From assembly GCA_046593875.1 (NCBI GenBank), contig JBKJQQ010000060.1, positions 1 to 18,548 of the forward strand: a stretch of DNA of 18,548 bases. The letters are read 5' to 3'. The translations under genes were made by a program, and so were the position numbers. This DNA comes from SCTD01 sp046593875 (GTDB taxonomy: Bacteria; Actinomycetota; Actinomycetes; Mycobacteriales; SCTD01). The notes below the pieces were generated by a model, which was given only the letters and a program-made list of their open reading frames with translations, was not told the DNA's origin and did no database searches. Below, in pieces: positions 14,624 to 18,548 of the stretch; the stretch's first letter is position 1; every line of letters begins with the position of its first letter.

Positions 14624-16197
14624 ACGATCGGGCGCGGCGGCGGCATCAGGACCGGGCACGCCTCCTGGATGAGGGTGCGCGTCGGCCAGGCCACCGGGTT
14701 CGGCGCCGGCTGCGGGGTGCTCTTCTCGTCCTTGTAGAGCCCACCGGTCCAGTCACCCCAGATGTGCTGGCGGCAGGCGGAGTCGACCCGGAACCAGTCG
14801 ACCTCGCCGGCCGGGCGCTGCGGAGCGACGGCGGTGCCCAGCAGCGGCCCCATCACGCGCGCGGCGAAACGGGCGTCCCAGTCCTCGTCGAGCTTGCCGC
14901 GGTAGGTGCCGTGTCCCTCGCTGGCGAACCGCGCGTCGGCGACCGGCGGGGTGGTCGCGCCGGCGCCCAGGCCGTCGGTGAAGCCGCCCTGCGTGGGCGT
15001 CGCGCCGTGCAGCAGCCGGGTGCGGAGCTCGACCGCCGTGAGCGTGCCGTCGGCGAGCTCACACCCCTTGCGGGCCATGCCGCAGGCGACCGGCCGCCCC
15101 TTGGCGACGACGCCGCCGGCCTGGGTGCGGGACGGTCCGGCCAGCGCGCGGCGGGACTCCCACAGCGCCCGGGCGTAGGTCCCGGCGACCTGCGGCGTGG
15201 CGTTGCTCGTACCGCCGAAGGCACGGCCGTTGCTCGTCGTCGTGGACCCGATCGAGGTGGGGTAGCGGTTGCCGATGCCGGCCACGTCTGCGGGCTTGCC
15301 GGTGCCGGTGAAGTCGCGGTCGTTGCGGGAGTCCGTCGCGCCGACCGTGACCACCCAGTCCGGGCCCTCCTGCGAGGACAGCAGCGTGGAGTTCGGGACG
15401 GTGAAGGCGTTCTCCAGGCCGTTGCCGGCGGAGAAGAAGGTGGTCTGCCCCCGCTCGCTGGCCTCCTTCTCGGTCTGGACGTCGGTGCCGTTGTAGACCC
15501 GGTCGCGCACCGCGATACCCGCCGAGAAGCCGTAGGAGTTGGTGACCGCGTCGATCCACGGCTGGTCGTTGGCCCAGGTCAGGGCGCGCTCGGCCGAGGC
15601 CTGCGTCGTGTACTGCAGGAAGACGAGCAGGCACTGCGGGCAGGTGCCGAAGGTGTTGCCGACCGCCGAGGAGGCCGAGCCCATCCCGTGCTCGGCGCCG
15701 CCGCTGCCGTAGATGCTGCCCTTGCGGCCGAAGACGGCCCGGTCGGAGGCGCGATCGCCCGGCTCCGCGCCGAAGGTCAACGCGCCGACGACCTTGGTGT
15801 CGGGGATCCAGCGGTACTGGATGCCGCTGCTGCCGCTCTCCTGGACCGTGGCCCACTGCTCCTGGTCACCCTTGTGCAGGTCGGCCATGAGCCGGTCGGG
15901 CGACGGGTCCAGCGTGAGCTTCAGCGGGCTGTAGGCGGCGAAGGTCGACGGCTTCGGGAAGCCCGGCAGCCAGGTGTGCGGCGCCTTGTCGAGCGGCGGC
16001 CGCGCGGCCGCCGGCATGCGGGCGGCGAGGTAGTCCTGGTGGTAGGGCGAGAAGCCGCTGTCGATCACCGCGATCACGGTGGCGTCACCGGCGGGGGACG
16101 CGGCGGGGGCGGGCGCCGCGTTGGCGGTGAGGGCGACGCCCGGGCCGAGCAGGGCGGCAGCCACGGCCAGGGCGAGCAACGGGCGGAGAGGACGCAT
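14620..16197 (-). CDS. Secreted subtilisin-like (S8) serine protease
   Basis: This 525-residue protein has a Sec signal peptide (about 1-28, hydrophobic core LLALAVAAALLG, likely cleavage after ANA). The catalytic triad is D46 (AVIDSGFSP), H170 (EHGMGSA) and S331 (GGTSNATP), with oxyanion N259 (SAGNG). There is no I9-type propeptide, because D46 lies only about 18 residues after the signal. The Asp-His distance (124 residues) is much larger than in subtilisin (about 32), so a large insert is present. Cysteines include a CPQC pair (186-189). The C-terminal part after about 380 is a poorly recognised extension. Its TAG stop overlaps the Uma2 remnant's stop on the other strand as CTAG. The ATG at 16195-16197 is the only start giving the signal peptide; no clear Shine-Dalgarno is seen. 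Confidence 0.88.
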   Translation of the reverse strand: MRPLRPLLALAVAAALLGPGVALTANAAPAPAASPAGDATVIAVIDSGFSPYHQDYLAARMPAAARPPLDKAPHTWLPGFPKPSTFAAYSPLKLTLDPSPDRLMADLHKGDQEQWATVQESGSSGIQYRWIPDTKVVGALTFGAEPGDRASDRAVFGRKGSIYGSGGAEHGMGSASSAVGNTFGTCPQCLLVFLQYTTQASAERALTWANDQPWIDAVTNSYGFSAGIAVRDRVYNGTDVQTEKEASERGQTTFFSAGNGLENAFTVPNSTLLSSQEGPDWVVTVGATDSRNDRDFTGTGKPADVAGIGNRYPTSIGSTTTSNGRAFGGTSNATPQVAGTYARALWESRRALAGPSRTQAGGVVAKGRPVACGMARKGCELADGTLTAVELRTRLLHGATPTQGGFTDGLGAGATTPPVADARFASEGHGTYRGKLDEDWDARFAARVMGPLLGTAVAPQRPAGEVDWFRVDSACRQHIWGDWTGGLYKDEKSTPQPAPNPVAWPTRTLIQEACPVLMPPPRPIV

Positions 16198-16225
16198 GCG
16201 GTGTGCTTCGCCGCCGGCCCGTGCA

Positions 16226-16246
16226 CTCCTGCTAGCTCGGCAGGGG
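16226..16246 (-). terminator. Small hairpin at the end of the DUF5703 gene (weak terminator candidate)
   Basis: CTCCTGC (16226-16232) pairs with GCAGGGG (16240-16246), with one G-U pair and a 7-nt loop. It spans the DUF5703 stop codon and has no U-tract. This is a weak call. Confidence 0.25.
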
Positions 16247-16423
16247 CGCGGCCCAGTCGGTGCGGACGCGCCGCCGTACGGTCACCGAGCGCTTGCCGCC
16301 GGGGTAGATGCGGTGACCGGACAGCTCCCAGTCGCCGTACTCGGCGTGGATCGCGAGCATCTCCCGCAGCTTCTCGCGGGGCGTCTCCGGCGCGACCGGG
16401 ACGACGCGGTACTCGTACGACAC
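16232..16423 (-). CDS. DUF5703 family small protein
   Basis: This 63-residue basic protein starts YEYRVVPV, has the central HAEYGDWELSGHRIYPGGKR and ends with an Arg-rich strand (VTVRRRVRT). This matches the small DUF5703 proteins common in actinobacteria, whose function is unknown. There is no signal or membrane segment. The start is GTG 16421-16423, only 4 nt after the aldo/keto reductase stop, with a weak GAGG just upstream, so it is probably expressed by coupling to the reductase. Confidence 0.8.
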   Translation of the reverse strand: MSYEYRVVPVAPETPREKLREMLAIHAEYGDWELSGHRIYPGGKRSVTVRRRVRTDWAAPLPS

Positions 16424-16427
16424 GGCC

Positions 16428-17426
16428 TCAGTCTTCCAGGTCCTCCGACGTCCAGCGCGACGTCCGCTCCGGGTAGCCGACGTCAGGGGCGGAGACGTCG
16501 TCGAGCGCGGACCGGATCTCCGGCGGCAGCTCGACCTGCTCGGCCGCCAGCGACGCCTGCAGCTGCGCGGCCGTGCGCGCTCCGACGACCGGCGCGACGA
16601 CGCCCGGCCGGTCGCGGACCCAGGCCAGCGCGACGGCGACGGGGGAGACCCCGAGCCCGTCGGCGGCGGTCAGCACGGCGTCGACGACGTGCGAGGCGCT
16701 GTTCACGAGGTAGGGGGCGACGAAGCCCTTGAGGTGCGCGCTGGCGCCGCGGCTGTCGGCGGGGGCGCCGTTGCGGTACTTGCCGGTCAGGACGCCGCGT
16801 CCCAGCGGCGACCAGGGGAGCAGTCCGACGCCGAGCTCCAGCGCAGCCGGCACGACCTCGCGCTCGACGCCGCGGGACAGCAGGGAGTACTCGACCTGGT
16901 TGCTCACCAGCGGGGCACGCCGCAGCGCGGACTGCCACGAGGCGGTCGCCGCGAGCTGCCAGCCGCAGTAGTTGGAGACGCCGGCGTAGCGCACCCGCCC
17001 GCTCTGGACAGCCGTGTCGACGGCGGCCATCGCCTCCTCCCACGGCGTCACGTCGTCCCAGGCGTGCAGCTGCCACAGGTCGACGTGCTCGGTGCCGAGC
17101 CGCTCCAAGGAGGCGTCGAGGGCGGACAGCAGGTGGCCGCGGCTGGTCCCGCGGCCCATCGGCCCCGGTCCCGTGACGCCGTGGGCCTTGGTCGCCAGCA
17201 CCACCTCGTCGCGCGGGACGACGTCGGCGAGCAGGTGACCGAGCACGCGCTCGCTCTCGCCGTCGGCGTAGACGTCGGCGGTGTCGACCAGGGTGCCGCC
17301 GGCCTCGCGGAAGGCGATCAGCTGCGCGGCGGCGTCGTCCTCGTCGGTGTCCCGCCCCCAGGTCATGGTGCCGAGGGCGAGCCGGGAGACGACCAGGCCG
17401 CTGCGGCCGAGATGACGCTGCTTCAC
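16428..17426 (-). CDS. Aldo/keto reductase
   Basis: This 332-residue TIM-barrel NADPH-dependent oxidoreductase has the full catalytic tetrad: D48 (VDTAD), Y53, K80 (LATKAHG) and H121 (WQLHAWD). LGLGT-type N-terminal LALGTMTWG (16-24), VRYAGVSNY and LPWSPLGRGVLTGKY are standard family segments. It reduces aldehydes or ketones; the actual substrate is not readable. The GTG start at 17424-17426 has AGGAG 5 nt upstream. A possible -10 (TAGCGT on the minus strand, 17449-17454) lies in the spacer to the divergent LLM gene. It leads a two-gene operon with DUF5703. Confidence 0.93.
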   Translation of the reverse strand: MKQRHLGRSGLVVSRLALGTMTWGRDTDEDDAAAQLIAFREAGGTLVDTADVYADGESERVLGHLLADVVPRDEVVLATKAHGVTGPGPMGRGTSRGHLLSALDASLERLGTEHVDLWQLHAWDDVTPWEEAMAAVDTAVQSGRVRYAGVSNYCGWQLAATASWQSALRRAPLVSNQVEYSLLSRGVEREVVPAALELGVGLLPWSPLGRGVLTGKYRNGAPADSRGASAHLKGFVAPYLVNSASHVVDAVLTAADGLGVSPVAVALAWVRDRPGVVAPVVGARTAAQLQASLAAEQVELPPEIRSALDDVSAPDVGYPERTSRWTSEDLED

Positions 17427-17448
17427 GGCTGCTCCTGCATGTCTGGGG

Positions 17449-17454
17449 ACGCTA
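17449..17454 (-). promoter_or_regulatory. Candidate -10 element for the aldo/keto reductase operon
   Basis: The minus strand reads TAGCGT (TANNNT), 22 nt upstream of the GTG start, leaving room for the AGGAG ribosome site. No clear -35 is seen. Confidence 0.35.
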
Positions 17455-17471
17455 GTGCGGCAGGCGGTCGA

Positions 17472-17477
17472 TACCCT
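17472..17477 (+). promoter_or_regulatory. Candidate -10 element for the LLM oxidoreductase gene
   Basis: TACCCT (TANNNT) lies 29 nt upstream of the GTG at 17507, with the ribosome site GGGGAGA at 17494-17500 between them. It is back to back with the reductase promoter in an 80-bp spacer. Confidence 0.35.
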
Positions 17478-17506
17478 GCCGCCACACCGACCTGGGGAGA
17501 CACAGC

Positions 17507-18548
17507 GTGAAGCTCGGCCTGAACCTCGGCTACTGGGGCGGCGGCAACGACGCCGACAACCTCGCCCTCGCGAAGGAGGCCGACGACCTCGGCTTCGACG
17601 TGGCGTGGGTGGCGGAGGCCTACGGCTCCGACGCGCCGACCGTGCTCGCGTTCGTCGCGGCGCAGACCACGCAGATCGACATCGGCTCGGCCATCTTCCA
17701 GATCCCCGGCCGCACGCCGGCGAACTGCGCGATGACCGCCGCGACGCTGGACACGCTGTCCGGCGGCCGCTTCCGGCTCGGTCTCGGCGTCTCCGGCCCG
17801 CAGGTCTCCGAGGGCTGGCACGGCGTCCGGTTCGACAAGCCGCTGGCCCGCACGCGCGAGTACATCGACATCGTGAACATGGCCCTCTCGCGCCAGAAGG
17901 TGAGGTACGACGGCCAGCACTACGTCCTGCCGCTGCCCGATGGTCCGGGCAAGGCGCTGCAGCTCACCGTCCACCCGGTGCGCGAGCACATCCCCACCTA
18001 CCTGGCCGCGGTCGGGCCGAAGAACCTCGAGCTCACCGGCGAGCTGTTCGACGGCTGGCTGGCGATCTTCTACAGCCCGGACTACGCCAAGGAGTCGCTC
18101 AGCCACATCGAGGCGGGCCGGGCGAAGGTCGGCAAGACGATGGAGGGCTTCGACGTCGTGCCGTCCATGCCGATCGTCGTCGGCCCCGACCAGCAGGCGT
18201 GCGCGAACCCCATCCGGTGGTACGCCGCGCTCTACGTCGGTGGCATGGGCTCGCGGGAGAAGAACTTCTACAACCAGCTCGCGGTCCGCATGGGCTACGA
18301 GGAGGCCGCGAAGGAGATCCAGGACCTCTACCTGGACCGCAAGTACGACGAGGCCGCTGCCGCCGTGCCCTTCGACTTCCTCGAGCAGACCGCGCTGCTC
18401 GGCACCAAGGAGCAGATCGCCGAGAAGATGCAGGTCCTGGCGGCCAGCGGCGTGACGACCCTGACGATCACGCCGTCCTCCGGCGACCTGGCGGAGAAGA
18501 AGCGGACGATGAAGGTCGCCGTGGAGGCGCTCGAGCTCTCCGGCGTCG
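17507..18548 (+). CDS. LLM class F420-dependent oxidoreductase (luciferase-like), C-terminally cut by window end
   Basis: At least 347 residues are visible with no stop before the window edge, so the gene is nearly complete. It starts MKLGLNLGYWG and has the LLM barrel segments FDVAWVAEAYGSDA, IGSAIFQIPGRTP, TLDTLSGGRFRLGLGVSGPQ and, late, LLGTKEQIAEKM followed by GVTTLTI. These are typical of the F420-dependent group of luciferase-like monooxygenases/reductases in actinobacteria. The GTG start is supported by GGGGAGA 6 nt upstream. The substrate is unknown. F420 rather than FMN is inferred from overall resemblance and host type. Confidence 0.9.
   Translation, partial: MKLGLNLGYWGGGNDADNLALAKEADDLGFDVAWVAEAYGSDAPTVLAFVAAQTTQIDIGSAIFQIPGRTPANCAMTAATLDTLSGGRFRLGLGVSGPQVSEGWHGVRFDKPLARTREYIDIVNMALSRQKVRYDGQHYVLPLPDGPGKALQLTVHPVREHIPTYLAAVGPKNLELTGELFDGWLAIFYSPDYAKESLSHIEAGRAKVGKTMEGFDVVPSMPIVVGPDQQACANPIRWYAALYVGGMGSREKNFYNQLAVRMGYEEAAKEIQDLYLDRKYDEAAAAVPFDFLEQTALLGTKEQIAEKMQVLAASGVTTLTITPSSGDLAEKKRTMKVAVEALELSGV

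Noticed and set aside
14764..16476. Long plus-strand open frame over the subtilase
   Set aside because: It is antisense to a protein with a full catalytic triad and signal peptide, and its translation has no features.

Overview
The window is very GC-rich DNA from an actinobacterium. The case rests on a WhiB-family regulator, a BlaI/M56 pair of the mycobacterial type, an F420-type LLM oxidoreductase, a DUF2510 protein, a DUF5703 protein, frequent GTG starts and several genes that look leaderless. A genus cannot be named; a Geodermatophilales, Frankiales or Nocardioidales-like lineage is only a guess.

Layout. 1-138 is the tail of an Old Yellow Enzyme-type reductase, converging on a minus-strand acyl-CoA oxidase/dehydrogenase (163-2100), with a strong hairpin between them. 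Upstream of the oxidase on the minus strand is a BlaI repressor and M56 membrane protease pair (2125-3377). Two near-identical dyads, likely BlaI operators, separate blaI from a divergent WhiB-family gene (3440-3739). A coupled MoxR ATPase - DUF58 - VWA operon follows (3813-6741).

Next is the most unusual part, a coupled three-gene cassette (6805-9361): a WXG100-like helical protein, an EspG-like protein, and a large serine hydrolase with an N-terminal helical domain. I read it as a candidate type VII (ESX-like) secretion substrate/chaperone set encoded away from any secretion core. After it come a GNAT plus acyl-CoA-synthetase-like fusion (Pat-type lysine acetyltransferase, 9390-12023) and, 2 bp later, a membrane-anchored cyclophilin with a DUF2510 head (12026-12886).

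A tRNA-Leu(GAG) on the minus strand (12906-12988) is divergent from an M20 metallopeptidase (13059-14366). The peptidase is followed by a decayed Uma2-type nuclease gene (14406-14623), whose stop overlaps that of a convergent secreted subtilisin-like protease (14620-16197). The window ends with a DUF5703 and aldo/keto reductase operon (minus) divergent from an LLM oxidoreductase that runs off the end.

Most genes are housekeeping or regulatory types common in actinobacteria. The points worth a second look are the 6805-9361 cassette, the tandem operators between blaI and whiB, the missing phosphohistidine loop in the Pat-like protein, the Uma2 remnant, and the subtilase with no propeptide. No CRISPR array, insertion sequence, rRNA or replication origin was seen, and no gene-free stretch exceeds 300 bases once the Uma2 remnant is counted.
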